A DNA stretch of 64,000 bases from CAYIHX01 sp964363305 (GTDB taxonomy: Bacteria; Bdellovibrionota; UBA1018): the NCBI GenBank assembly GCA_964363305.1, contig CAYIHX010000013.1:16006-80005 (forward strand), written 5' to 3'. Made by a program: the position numbers and the translations under genes. Of the stretch, positions 43,090-50,959 are shown in pieces (the stretch's first letter is position 1; each line of letters begins with the position of its first letter). The notes under the pieces are model-generated. The model did no database searches. It was not told the origin of the DNA and saw only the letters and a program-made list of their open reading frames with translations.

Positions 43090-44006
43090 AAGTCGGCAAT
43101 GTGTTAGCGTTACTGTTTTTGGTTTGGACATCCAACGTGCAAGCAGACGCTGGTAGCACCAGTGACGGAGGGAACGGTGGGTTTGCGTATCGTCATGCGA
43201 GTCCGCTCATCATTCGAGCGATCGACGAAACATCACGCCGATTGGATTGCCTGCCTGAATCGCTCACGCGGCGATATGGCATCGACCGGTCGGTGCTCGC
43301 GCAGGCATTGAACCCAAGTGCCGTTCACCTCTCGGACACGACGGATCGGACTCGCAACGGCCAGCCGCTCGAGCTGGATTATCAAACGGCCCCTTCATGT
43401 CAGCTTTCGGTATTGCGTCCGCTGTTTCAGGCCGTCGAGTCCAGATCCAGCCGGGATGACCTTCTCGTGATTTCAGAATTAGCGGAAAAGCTGCTTCACG
43501 AAGCGGGCCATTGCTTTGGCTTGGATGAGGAGCGATCAGCTCAATGGGCAAGGGAGGCATCGGACAGCGAAGGCATCGGTAGGCACCCTCTTTTTGCACA
43601 TACAAGGGGTATCAAAGAAAATGTTTATTTTATTCGTGGCCGCGCAGGTAATAGCGGTGAGAGACGCCCGACCTCTCACAGGAGAAACACTCTTTCGCTG
43701 GGAGTCTTTCGGGTTGGTGAGTCGGTGGACGTTAATGTCATGGCGACTACCGACTGGGTTCCACATATCAACTATAGGCCGGGGATAAGAGCTAGTGTGC
43801 CCTACCATGATTGGATACGGGAACAAGAGTGTCGGGATGTATCCTTTTCAATCAATATAACTGAGGACGAAGGGGCCTGGTTGAGTGAGACCCTCTATCC
43901 CAACCTTCGAAACGCCAGAATGGATCCCCAACGAGACTTTTCAGAAACGTTGTGCTTGGGATCAACCATCGTTCGAATTCCACTTTTGCAATGTTCTAGC
44001 ATCTAA
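43086..44006 (+). CDS. Exported putative zinc peptidase (HEAGHCFGLDE), coupled to a TIGR02147 regulator
   Basis: A 306-residue protein with a signal peptide (NVLALLFLVWTSNVQAD), a Gly-rich mature start (TSDGGNGGF) and the metal motif HEAGHCFGLDE (138-148), an HExxHxFGxxE pattern matching the paralogue at 36577. The C-terminal third is less conserved and more A/T-rich. Its ATG overlaps the regulator's stop by 4 bp. A GGAGGG ribosome-binding site lies just before it. Confidence 0.8.
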   Translation: MKVGNVLALLFLVWTSNVQADAGSTSDGGNGGFAYRHASPLIIRAIDETSRRLDCLPESLTRRYGIDRSVLAQALNPSAVHLSDTTDRTRNGQPLELDYQTAPSCQLSVLRPLFQAVESRSSRDDLLVISELAEKLLHEAGHCFGLDEERSAQWAREASDSEGIGRHPLFAHTRGIKENVYFIRGRAGNSGERRPTSHRRNTLSLGVFRVGESVDVNVMATTDWVPHINYRPGIRASVPYHDWIREQECRDVSFSINITEDEGAWLSETLYPNLRNARMDPQRDFSETLCLGSTIVRIPLLQCSSI

Positions 44007-44075
44007 GATCTGATGTGTCTGGCCGCAAGAGGTTCGCGGTATGAAGATGGATTGGGCTTCCATGAGGATAGCCGG

Positions 44076-44113
44076 CCCCCGGAAAAGAGATCATACTTCT
44101 CCTTTTCCGGGGG
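44076..44113. terminator. Hairpin between convergent genes (possible bidirectional terminator)
   Basis: A 15-bp stem with one bulge (arms 44076-44090 and 44098-44113) lies between the HEAGH protein gene and the convergent AAA ATPase gene. It is GC-rich at the base and A/T-rich inside. No clear T run follows on either strand, so termination is likely but not certain. Confidence 0.5.
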
Positions 44114-44124
44114 GTGGCTCGTGC

Positions 44125-45318
44125 TTAGTCCTCGATCCACTCCTTACCGGGCATAATCCGTTTCATGAACTCATCGAAGAGAGGAACCGTGAATGCCGTA
44201 TCTCCATGACTGGGGCTCCAGATCATTCCTTTGTTGATCAGACTGCTTCGCGTCGGTCCAAGTGAAGTAACTTCCCTCCTGAGCTTGTCCGAAATGTCAC
44301 CGGACCGATGCGGACCGGGCCCGAGTTCCGCCATCGCTCGAAGATAACGCTTTTCAGCCGGAGTGAGACGGTCAAAACGCACGCGAAAAAAACTCTCGTC
44401 CAACGCCGCGATTGCCTGAACGGAGGCGGACCTCACGTCGTCGAGTGTGATGGGACTTGATTTTGCTACACTCCAAGAATGCTTGCCCCACTCTTGCAAA
44501 AAATAGGGATAACCATGTGTCTGCACAACGATGGCATCCACTGCGTCCTTATTGAATTTCACGCCAAGATCGTCAGCAGGCTTTTCAAGTGCCAGTCTGG
44601 CCGCGAGTTCCGGAAGAGGACCAATCTCAGGATAATCGAAGAGCCGCTCAGCATAGGACTTGGCGTTACCTGCGCGTCCACGAAGCTGAGGCAGTCCGGC
44701 CCCGACAATGCAGACGGGAAGCTTTTGCTGGGCGCAGCGATGGAGCGCCGTGATAAGAGCCGCAAGCTCCGCTTCTTTGACGTACTGCAGTTCATCAATA
44801 AAAATGACGAGCGCTGTTTCAGCCTGCCTGGCTGCTCGCCCCGTGGCCTCGAGTAATGTGGATAAATCACCCTCGAGATCTCCGTTGTCCGCTAGCCCTG
44901 GTTCCGGATCAAAGTCGAATCCCACCTCGATATCGTTATACTTAACTTTGAGAGCCTTGGCGAAACCGGCGAGTCCACGGAGGGCCCGGGTCGCGAGTTC
45001 TTTCGCCTGATCGACTTTACTGAGCCGCAGCAGTGCAAGTCTCAGTTGAGGAGCAAGTATCGCCGGCAGAGACCGACCTTCGGGCGCCTCAATGCGGACA
45101 GTGTGGATATGCGCAGCCTCAGCGTCGGCTCGCATTTGATCCAATAAGACCGTTTTACCGACTCCACGGAGTCCAACCATGAGCGCACTCTTCGCCGGAT
45201 TGCCTAGGCGAATGCGTTCGATCGCTATTCGAACCGATTCGCGTAATGAAGCGCGGCCAGCAAGTTCCGGAGGAGGGGTGCCTGCTCCCGGGGAGTATGG
45301 GTTGGTGATCGGGTCCAT
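44125..45318 (-). CDS. AAA family ATPase (Orc1/Cdc6-like ATP-binding protein)
   Basis: A 397-residue P-loop ATPase. Walker A is GLRGVGKT (49-56) and Walker B is VIFIDELQYV, with a sensor-1-like GAG after the strand and a C-terminal winged-helix region (LTPAEKRYLRAMAELGPGPHRSGDISDKL). It resembles the broad 'ATP-binding protein' family with ExeA/Cdc6-like cores that often sit in accessory regions. No partner effector adjoins it. The upstream region is A/T-rich. Confidence 0.82.
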   Translation of the reverse strand: MDPITNPYSPGAGTPPPELAGRASLRESVRIAIERIRLGNPAKSALMVGLRGVGKTVLLDQMRADAEAAHIHTVRIEAPEGRSLPAILAPQLRLALLRLSKVDQAKELATRALRGLAGFAKALKVKYNDIEVGFDFDPEPGLADNGDLEGDLSTLLEATGRAARQAETALVIFIDELQYVKEAELAALITALHRCAQQKLPVCIVGAGLPQLRGRAGNAKSYAERLFDYPEIGPLPELAARLALEKPADDLGVKFNKDAVDAIVVQTHGYPYFLQEWGKHSWSVAKSSPITLDDVRSASVQAIAALDESFFRVRFDRLTPAEKRYLRAMAELGPGPHRSGDISDKLRREVTSLGPTRSSLINKGMIWSPSHGDTAFTVPLFDEFMKRIMPGKEWIED

Positions 45319-45423
45319 AGATCATCTATTTATACCGAAATTAGCTAAATTACAATACGAACATAAACTAGATAATATCCATATAATTACCACAGGAGAC
45401 CGAACCGACCTCCTCCCCATTGC

Positions 45424-45792
45424 CTAGAACCCGCTGCATCGGAACCTCTGGATCACCTGAAGCCTGGTCCGGCTAGGGATGAGCACCGTAGGGGTCCCGA
45501 CCTCTTGCGGGTACAACCGATCTTGGGAGCAAATGCTGCTGGCTTCGCGCGTGTTTAAGGCCGAGCCCCCGTCCAACGCCTCTCCCAACGTGGCGAAGAC
45601 GGCGCGGAAGACGGTGCACAGCTGAAAAGTGTGATCGGGCAGATCAGTGCGTACAGGACGCGTCGTGGGTGTGGCTGAACAGAGCGATTCGTCAGCGGCA
45701 AAAGCCTCTCCCGCGAGGGACGAGGCCAGAACGATCATCAACAAACCACTGAGTCCCCAGGTGAGTTTCAAATTCAATAATTGAAGTTTCAT
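45424..45792 (-). CDS. Small exported protein, function unknown
   Basis: A 122-residue protein with a signal peptide (LSGLLMIVLASSLAGEAFAAD). Four Cys in the mature part (LCSA, LCTV, ICSQ, RCSGF) probably make two disulphides. No family is recognised. Upstream, TAGATAT and ATATCTA (45831-45837 and 45856-45862) form an inverted repeat in an A/T-rich promoter-like stretch. Confidence 0.65.
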   Translation of the reverse strand: MKLQLLNLKLTWGLSGLLMIVLASSLAGEAFAADESLCSATPTTRPVRTDLPDHTFQLCTVFRAVFATLGEALDGGSALNTREASSICSQDRLYPQEVGTPTVLIPSRTRLQVIQRFRCSGF

Positions 45793-45929
45793 GTGTTTCT
45801 ATCTCCTGGTGCCGAGGCTTACGGCATACGTAGATATAGGTAAAATAGATTATTCATATCTATATCATAGGCACGATCAATACATCAGGAGACGAATGCG
45901 AACCACTCTCAGATAGGTTTGCCGACCGA

Positions 45930-46406
45930 TCACTGGCTCTGTCCGCTGAAAAAAGCCCCCATGTGCTGAAAAGGGACCTGCGCCAGATCGACCACCTGGC
46001 CGCAAAGCATTTCTTGGCTGAGGTCCCCCTCCCAGGCCCCTCGAGATTCCACCGTTGCAGGATGCATCAAGGTACCTTCCGCGAAACCAGGGCTGATATG
46101 GACGATGACCTTCAGAGAATCCTGCTCACCTTCGATTTGAAGCCCACTGCCTGGGGCACTGTTGAATAGAGAAATCTTGTAGGCTCTCCAGCTCTGGAAT
46201 CTCCCGCTTTTGATCACCTCCAGAGAGGCAACGTAAAACCCCTCGTGACGGTCAGTTGCCAGGGTGAAGCTCGACAGACCGGTCGGCGCATCTGCCAAGG
46301 GATCAGCTCGCACGCAGAGAATTTTGGAGATCCGATTCAAATCCGCTGCGGACGAGGATGAAGAAAAGCCCGCAATTGCCCAAAAAATCCAGATAAACGC
46401 GCTCAT
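45930..46406 (-). CDS. Exported protein coupled to the pentapeptide-repeat gene
   Basis: A 158-residue protein with an N-terminal hydrophobic signal segment (FIWIFWAIAGFSSSSSAAD) and a beta-rich mature part with two Cys (LCVRAD and LCGQVV). Its ATG overlaps the pentapeptide-repeat gene stop by 4 bp, so they are co-translated and may act together. No family is recognised. Confidence 0.68.
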   Translation of the reverse strand: MSAFIWIFWAIAGFSSSSSAADLNRISKILCVRADPLADAPTGLSSFTLATDRHEGFYVASLEVIKSGRFQSWRAYKISLFNSAPGSGLQIEGEQDSLKVIVHISPGFAEGTLMHPATVESRGAWEGDLSQEMLCGQVVDLAQVPFQHMGAFFSGQSQ

Positions 46407-47170
46407 TCTTGCACCTCGATCATCCCGCGCGAAAGCGCTTCCGCCTTGCTGAAAGGCAGCTTCGTTTTGGAGTTAAACCGAGCGCCGCGGAAATCCGACG
46501 GCGGGAAATTGAAATCCTCGAAGGTCCAACCTTGTAGATCGGCGCCTCGAAAATCCGCTTCACGGAAATCGGTCGAGGTCACCTTCAGGTCGGCCAGGTG
46601 GGAATCGCGAAAATCCACCCGGGTAAACCACGAATGATGAATGCGCCCAGAATCAAGAGTGGCCCCACTGAAATTCAAGCCCTGAACCCGGCACGATTCA
46701 AAAGTAGCCCTCGGGAGGTTGGCTTCCCGAAATGGCGTCTCGAACAGCGAGCTGTCGCGACAAAAAAACTTTGGCGCTTGAACGGCCGCAAAAGAGCAGC
46801 CGTAGCAGTTGGAAGATACGAGCATTCCATGATCCATCGACGCCCGGGTGAAATTGACCTTGGTGAAATCGGTTCGGATCGCCCGAAAGGACGAAAGATC
46901 GGCTTCCTTGAAGTTGATACGCGAAACGACGGAATCCAGCAGCTCAAGACCCGCCACCGATTGCTTGGAGCGATCCTGATCGACGATATACTTTCCGGCG
47001 ATGTAGCCGCACTCGCCGAACACATACATATTCTTTCCCGACCTAGCGGCGGGTGTGCATTCGCTGAAGCACGCATTGGTGCACCACCGAAAGCCACCTC
47101 CCTCGGACCAAACGGGTCGAGGCAGAATGAGACTCAGGGCAAGAATTGCGGGGATGATGGTGATTTTCAC
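46403..47170 (-). CDS. Exported pentapeptide-repeat protein
   Basis: The start is GTG 47170, chosen because AAGGAGG lies 6 nt before it and a signal peptide (ITIIPAILALSLILPRPVWSE) begins at once; an upstream ATG at 47233 would bury that signal. After a Cys-rich segment (CTNACFSEC) the protein has pentapeptide repeats of the A(D/N)LXX type (FKEADLSSFRAIRTDFTKVNFTRA, then FREADFRGADLQGWTF) that should form a right-handed beta-helix. Exported members have no single known function. Confidence 0.85.
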   Translation of the reverse strand: MKITIIPAILALSLILPRPVWSEGGGFRWCTNACFSECTPAARSGKNMYVFGECGYIAGKYIVDQDRSKQSVAGLELLDSVVSRINFKEADLSSFRAIRTDFTKVNFTRASMDHGMLVSSNCYGCSFAAVQAPKFFCRDSSLFETPFREANLPRATFESCRVQGLNFSGATLDSGRIHHSWFTRVDFRDSHLADLKVTSTDFREADFRGADLQGWTFEDFNFPPSDFRGARFNSKTKLPFSKAEALSRGMIEVQE

Positions 47171-47495
47171 GGCGCCCTCCTTGGGCTGTCCCGATTTCGT
47201 ATGTGGGCTCCAAACAGAAGGCAAGTTATTCAAGAAGCCCGGGCAGTTTGAACCCCCTGCTATCTGCTTCTATCTGAACCATTTCGTATCAAACAGCATT
47301 GTGCATAGCGTAATTCAGGGGTAGATCGCTATAGCCACAACTGGTAGCCACGTGGGCCTTTCCCTACTACTCTCCCTTGTATCGACGAACGGACCTTTCG
47401 AACGACGTAGGTTACTACAGGGATTTCCTGGAGAACTCTGTCCGGCCATAACCGAGATCATCTGAAATCATGACACGACAAAAAATAGCCGCGCG

Positions 47496-47537
47496 ACAGG
47501 GATCCTATCGCCCTCTTCAAGGTGATAGGATCCCTGT
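47496..47537. other. Hairpin of 17 bp before the toxin-antitoxin promoter
   Basis: Arms 47496-47512 and 47521-47537 pair over 17 positions with a single G-U wobble around an 8-nt loop. On the reverse strand an incomplete T run (attttttg) follows 8 nt later, so it could insulate the region as a terminator. It ends only 3 bp before the -35 box of the toxin-antitoxin promoter. Confidence 0.6.
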
Positions 47538-47540
47538 GCA

Positions 47541-47570
47541 TTGAAAAATAGTGCAATTGTATTGTATGAT
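47541..47570 (+). promoter_or_regulatory. Predicted sigma70 promoter of the DUF433/DUF5615 operon
   Basis: TTGAAA and TATGAT are separated by 18 bp, 16 bp before the antitoxin start codon. The leader would be very short. Confidence 0.5.
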
Positions 47571-47586
47571 TATGCCCAGGTAACTT

Positions 47587-47835
47587 ATGAAAAAAGGCAC
47601 AGAGGACTGGATATCTGCGGACCCTGCGATCAGCGGTGGAAAACCGTGCATCACGGGTACGCGCATCCCGGTGGAGTTGATTTTAGACAAACTGGCAGCT
47701 GGTGAATCCTACCAGCAGATCCTCGATGCCCATCCGCGCCTCACCGAAGATGCGATCAAAGCGACGATCGCCTTTGCTTCTGAAAACCTCAAGACCGACA
47801 CCATTTACCCGATCAAGAGGGCGGCGGGAGAGTGA
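47587..47835 (+). CDS. DUF433 family antitoxin
   Basis: An 82-residue protein with the DUF433 pattern: ISADPAISGGKPCITGTRIPVELILDKLAAGESYQQILDAHPRLTEDAIKATIAFA. The family has a winged HTH and acts as antitoxin to DUF5615 PIN-like toxins (VapB/VapC-like systems). The toxin gene starts inside its last codons (GTGA overlap). Confidence 0.92.
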   Translation: MKKGTEDWISADPAISGGKPCITGTRIPVELILDKLAAGESYQQILDAHPRLTEDAIKATIAFASENLKTDTIYPIKRAAGE

Positions 47836-48188
47836 ATTTTCTTGCCGATGAGAGCGTCGATAGACCCATCGTCGCTCGCCTCCGAAAAGACGGGCATGAC
47901 GTCGCATACGTCGCGGAAATGGCTCCGGGCATTTCCGATTTAGCGGTACTCAACCGGGCCACCAAGAATCAACAGGTTCTATTGACCGGTGACAAGGACT
48001 TCGGCGATCTAGTGTACCGCCAGAAAATGCTTAACAACGGCGTAGTGCTTTTTCGTCTAGAGGGCGTCACGGCGCCAGACAAAGCCGACATCATTTCCGC
48101 AGTAGTCGAGAAGCACGGACAGGAACTGATCGGAAAGTTCGCCGTAGTCACTTCCACCGCCGTAAGAATCAGGCGGATGAATCCGTAG
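47832..48188 (+). CDS. DUF5615 PIN-like toxin
   Basis: A 118-residue PIN-like protein started at GTG 47832, overlapping the antitoxin by 4 bp. Acidic residues of the PIN-type active site are visible: FLADESVD at the N-terminus, then VAEMAPGISD and LLTGDKDFGDLV. This is the Mut7-C/DUF5615 nuclease branch; it is a likely RNase toxin held by the DUF433 antitoxin. Confidence 0.9.
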   Translation: MNFLADESVDRPIVARLRKDGHDVAYVAEMAPGISDLAVLNRATKNQQVLLTGDKDFGDLVYRQKMLNNGVVLFRLEGVTAPDKADIISAVVEKHGQELIGKFAVVTSTAVRIRRMNP

Positions 48189-48273
48189 TGCAACACGGAC
48201 ATTCAAGCAGACGACTCGGCCCGCTTCGTGCTCCAATCACGAAATGACACACCGGGCCACATAGAGATACTTC

Positions 48274-48498
48274 TCAGAGAACCCTTTCTAATCCCTCATC
48301 TGCCAAGTCTGACTCAGCCCTTGGGTCAAGCTTTGCGCACTCCTCGGCGAATCGGTTTCGTTTGTGGCGGTCCAAGTCCGCTTCGAGCGCCGACTGAATC
48401 GCGGCGCTGCGACTGGAAAAAATCCTCCGTTTCACAAGCCGATCCACACGATTCAGGGTTTTCTGGCTCAAAGAAATGGCAACTTTTGCGGATCTCAT
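48274..48498 (-). CDS. Ribbon-helix-helix antitoxin-like protein (orphan)
   Basis: A 74-residue protein with the RHH/CopG pattern: a short strand (AKVAISLSQKTLNRVDRLVKRR), then helices (SRSAAIQSALEADL) and a C-terminal toxin-binding-like tail (EECAKLDPRAESDLADEG). This tail is typical of antitoxins of MazF-type toxins, but no toxin frame follows it on the reverse strand. The cognate toxin seems lost, or it acts alone as a repressor. Confidence 0.8.
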   Translation of the reverse strand: MRSAKVAISLSQKTLNRVDRLVKRRIFSSRSAAIQSALEADLDRHKRNRFAEECAKLDPRAESDLADEGLERVL

Positions 48499-48634
48499 AG
48501 GTGTGACTAATTGTAATACTAACGGTTCAAGCCGTCAAAACGGGCCATGAGTACGCGATCCCACTAGAGAAAAAGCTCGACAGGCAGAGAGGCATCTCTT
48601 GCGCCCAGATGGGTCATCTTTTTTTTAAGCCCAG

Positions 48635-48688
48635 TTCAAGTTCTTGGCAAATCGAGAAAGACGTTTCTCGATTTGCCAAGAACTTGAA
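48635..48688. repeat. Perfect 25-bp inverted repeat with 4-nt loop
   Basis: Arms 48635-48659 and 48664-48688 are exact reverse complements around the loop GACG. The stem is A/T-rich and is preceded on the + strand by eight T. It is not followed by a T run on either strand, so it is not a standard terminator. It lies between the orphan RHH gene and the hypothetical gene at 48700. Confidence 0.9.
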
Positions 48689-48699
48689 TTGAATTCCAT

Positions 48700-49044
48700 T
48701 TGGGAACGATCAGCACGTGGGTGCAAGGAGAGGAGTGGACGCCCCTTGAATCGCGAGTCTCTCTCGGGATCAAAGACGCCCTCGGCGAACACGTTTTTCC
48801 CCTGACCGAAGTACTGGTGACTTTGAACCGATACTTCGGAGGCGTTCCAGTCTTCAAAAAAGCGATCCGCCGGGAAGTAGATGCGCTGACTTCCGATGGC
48901 GTTTCCTTCCTCTCCGAGCTCACGACCCAAACCGGAAGTAAACTCACTCTGGTCATGAGCCGGAACATGGCTGGGTCCCCATTCACCATCCGCATCATCG
49001 GAGGCGAAAATACCGGAGATTGGCTCTTTTCCGCAAAATGGTAG
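48700..49044 (+). CDS. Hypothetical protein, possibly truncated at the N-terminus
   Basis: A 114-residue frame starting from TTG 48700, right after the 25-bp hairpin; an in-frame stop lies 15 bp before. Its composition is protein-like (VSLGIKDALGEHVFPLTEVLVTLNRYF, SLNFL-type helices, FTIRIIGGENTGDWLFSAKW), but no family is recognised. Two reverse-strand frames also cover this stretch and look less likely. It may be the C-terminal part of a gene broken near the hairpin. Confidence 0.35.
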   Translation: MGTISTWVQGEEWTPLESRVSLGIKDALGEHVFPLTEVLVTLNRYFGGVPVFKKAIRREVDALTSDGVSFLSELTTQTGSKLTLVMSRNMAGSPFTIRIIGGENTGDWLFSAKW

Positions 49045-49071
49045 CCACACCACTGAGGCAACCCACACCAG

Positions 49072-50058
49072 CTAAAGCTTCGAATTGACCAATCCGTAGA
49101 CGCCATACTGAATCAGGTAACCCAGCCTGTAGCTGGGGAAGACTTTCTCGAATTCCGTTTGGAGATTTTTATAATGTGCAGGGGCCTGCTCCCCCTGAAG
49201 TTCGTTCTTTTTCACGCCCAGTTTCTCGATATAAGCGTCTACGATCGAATTCGCCCTCTTGAGATAGCGGATCTGAGCGTTTACCGCAGTAGCAAGGCGC
49301 GCGGCCTCTCCGCGACCACCGTATACCAGGGTCAAGGGCTCATCCCTGAAGAGGGCCTGAAGCTCATTCAGATCCGCGATCCAACCGTCCAAAGTGGGTA
49401 TTGGCTTCCCATTCACGATTCCGCCCTCAAGCCAGGCATGCGCGTTGTGATGAACCAAGTCACCCACCACCACCGCCCGGAGAGAGGGAATGGATGCAAT
49501 AGTCTGATTCGAGCTCACCCCCGGCTGCTCTAGCTCGTGAAGTGAAATCGTTTCACCGTTTGCCAAACGCAGCTCATAGTCCCCGACAAAAGTGACATCC
49601 ACCTGCGAAAGCTTCGGATAGGTTTCGTCCGTGAACATTTTTGCCATGTTGACGAAAAAATATTTCTTATAGGCATGAACGCCGGGCATCGCATCGGCAG
49701 TCTTGTTTGATGCGACGACCTTCGCGCCAAGCGCCTGAAACACGCTCATGCCGTTGAACTTATCCGGGTTGGGATGAGTGAGGACAACGTAGGTGATCGG
49801 GTTCCTCGTTTTACTACGAATAAACTCTACTGATTTCTGAGCAATCTCCGACGTGAACTGACCGTCAAAAACGACCACTTCTTCGCCATTGTCGTAAAAA
49901 AAACTTTTTGTGTTAAACCCGTTGCCGTCTGACTCAAATGCGTAGATCCTCCCGTCCGTCGCGACCATGCGCTTGCTCAGGAAAGGCCCTGCCGAGCAGC
50001 CCGTTGCAAAAAAAACGTTCCAAATTATCGCCATGGAAAATACTGATCTGAATTTCAT
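49072..50058 (-). CDS. Lipoprotein with metallo-beta-lactamase fold and altered metal motif
   Basis: The start ATG 50058 is preceded by AGGAGG and gives a lipoprotein signal (MAIIWNVFFATGC). The mature part follows the MBL order: VVVFDGQF, VVLTHPNPDKFNG (in place of THxHxDH), the mid-region His in LHEL, GDLVHHNAHAW and YGGRG. The loss of the second His means it is unlikely to bind two zinc ions normally. It is divergent from an AraC regulator over 99 bp, which probably controls it. Confidence 0.82.
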   Translation of the reverse strand: MKFRSVFSMAIIWNVFFATGCSAGPFLSKRMVATDGRIYAFESDGNGFNTKSFFYDNGEEVVVFDGQFTSEIAQKSVEFIRSKTRNPITYVVLTHPNPDKFNGMSVFQALGAKVVASNKTADAMPGVHAYKKYFFVNMAKMFTDETYPKLSQVDVTFVGDYELRLANGETISLHELEQPGVSSNQTIASIPSLRAVVVGDLVHHNAHAWLEGGIVNGKPIPTLDGWIADLNELQALFRDEPLTLVYGGRGEAARLATAVNAQIRYLKRANSIVDAYIEKLGVKKNELQGEQAPAHYKNLQTEFEKVFPSYRLGYLIQYGVYGLVNSKL

Positions 50059-50157
50059 AAATTTTTCCTCCTGGCGCGGAACTAACGGATATCCCATCGG
50101 GACGCGTTCCAAGAATGGCCATTTATTTTCTGTTTCTGGCCAAGGTAGAGTCAGACG

Positions 50158-50955
50158 ATGAAGCGCGGTCAAGATATCTCAGTGCAATTTCCAGGTATCT
50201 ATATCGTGCACCAGAAGATCCCCGGGCGAAAAGCGGGGACCCATGACCATTCGGGGCACGAGCTCTTCATTCCCCTTCAAGGGGAGATCCGGGTCTGCCT
50301 GGATTCCAGAGAAATCGTTTGCGGACCTGGGCGGATGATCTATTTACCACCCCAGGTCGCCCACGCCTTCGAATCCTCGTCAGCCGGCCAAGGGGAACGC
50401 GTGATTGTAATCATCGATGAAAAATACTGGAAACGGGAAAAGGCGCCGATTTTTGGTCCCGCGGTCATTGCCACGAACCAACTGCTTAAAGAGCTGATCT
50501 TCTACCTGCTCCTGCATCCAAAAATAAAAAAACCGAAATCAATCCTGGCCGTGCTGATCCAAACCTGCGCGGAGGCGCTTGAGATGGCGAGCAGCTCTGG
50601 CGAACTTGCCTCCGATCACTTGGAAGGCATGGCGCAGGACGGCCGCCTGAAAAAGGCGCTGGGACAGATTCAAGATCAATTCATGAAAAACCTTTCCATG
50701 GCAGAGGTGGCAAGACGCGCGGGCCTGAGTGTCCGCACGATGAATCGCTTATTTTTGGAGGAACTCGGGTTAACGCCCAAGCAGGCGCTGACTCAATACC
50801 GGATCACCCACGCGACTCGCCTTCTTCAAACCGGAGAATCGACCGTGACGGACGTGGCCCTCGAGGTGGGATACAGTTCGCTTTCCCAGTTTATCACTAC
50901 CTTTCGGAAAATCACGGGAAAGCTGCCCTCGGATTTCATGCGTGGCCTTCGCTGA
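50158..50955 (+). CDS. AraC family regulator with cupin sensor domain
   Basis: A 265-residue protein. The N-terminal AraC-type cupin (GTHDHSGHELFIPLQGEIRVCL, MIYLPPQVAHAFES) carries His residues for a ligand or metal. The C-terminal double HTH reads LSMAEVARRAGLSVRTMNRLFLEELGLTPKQAL and STVTDVALEVGYSSLSQFITTFRKITGKLPSDF. It is divergent from the MBL-fold lipoprotein gene, its likely target. Confidence 0.93.
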   Translation: MKRGQDISVQFPGIYIVHQKIPGRKAGTHDHSGHELFIPLQGEIRVCLDSREIVCGPGRMIYLPPQVAHAFESSSAGQGERVIVIIDEKYWKREKAPIFGPAVIATNQLLKELIFYLLLHPKIKKPKSILAVLIQTCAEALEMASSSGELASDHLEGMAQDGRLKKALGQIQDQFMKNLSMAEVARRAGLSVRTMNRLFLEELGLTPKQALTQYRITHATRLLQTGESTVTDVALEVGYSSLSQFITTFRKITGKLPSDFMRGLR

Positions 50956-50959
50956 GCCC

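Larger units (their letters stand above)
47171..47586. other. Intergenic region with hairpin and promoter of the DUF433 toxin-antitoxin pair
   Basis: Besides the leader of the pentapeptide gene, this 416-bp stretch holds a strong hairpin (47496-47537) and a sigma70-like promoter (47541-47570). No further coding region is convincing in the remaining part. Confidence 0.6.

Noticed and set aside
44125..45318. Considered the AAA ATPase as part of a phage-defence system
   Set aside because: No effector, nuclease, protease or methylase gene adjoins it, and the ATPase family is too broad to assign to defence.
48635..48688. Reading the 25-bp inverted repeat as a CRISPR or insertion-sequence end
   Set aside because: There is only one unit, no spacer-repeat array, no transposase frame and no target-site duplication visible.
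48625..49106. Two reverse-strand frames overlapping the hypothetical gene at 48700
   Set aside because: Both run through the 25-bp hairpin and have irregular composition; the + strand frame looks more protein-like, though it is also uncertain.
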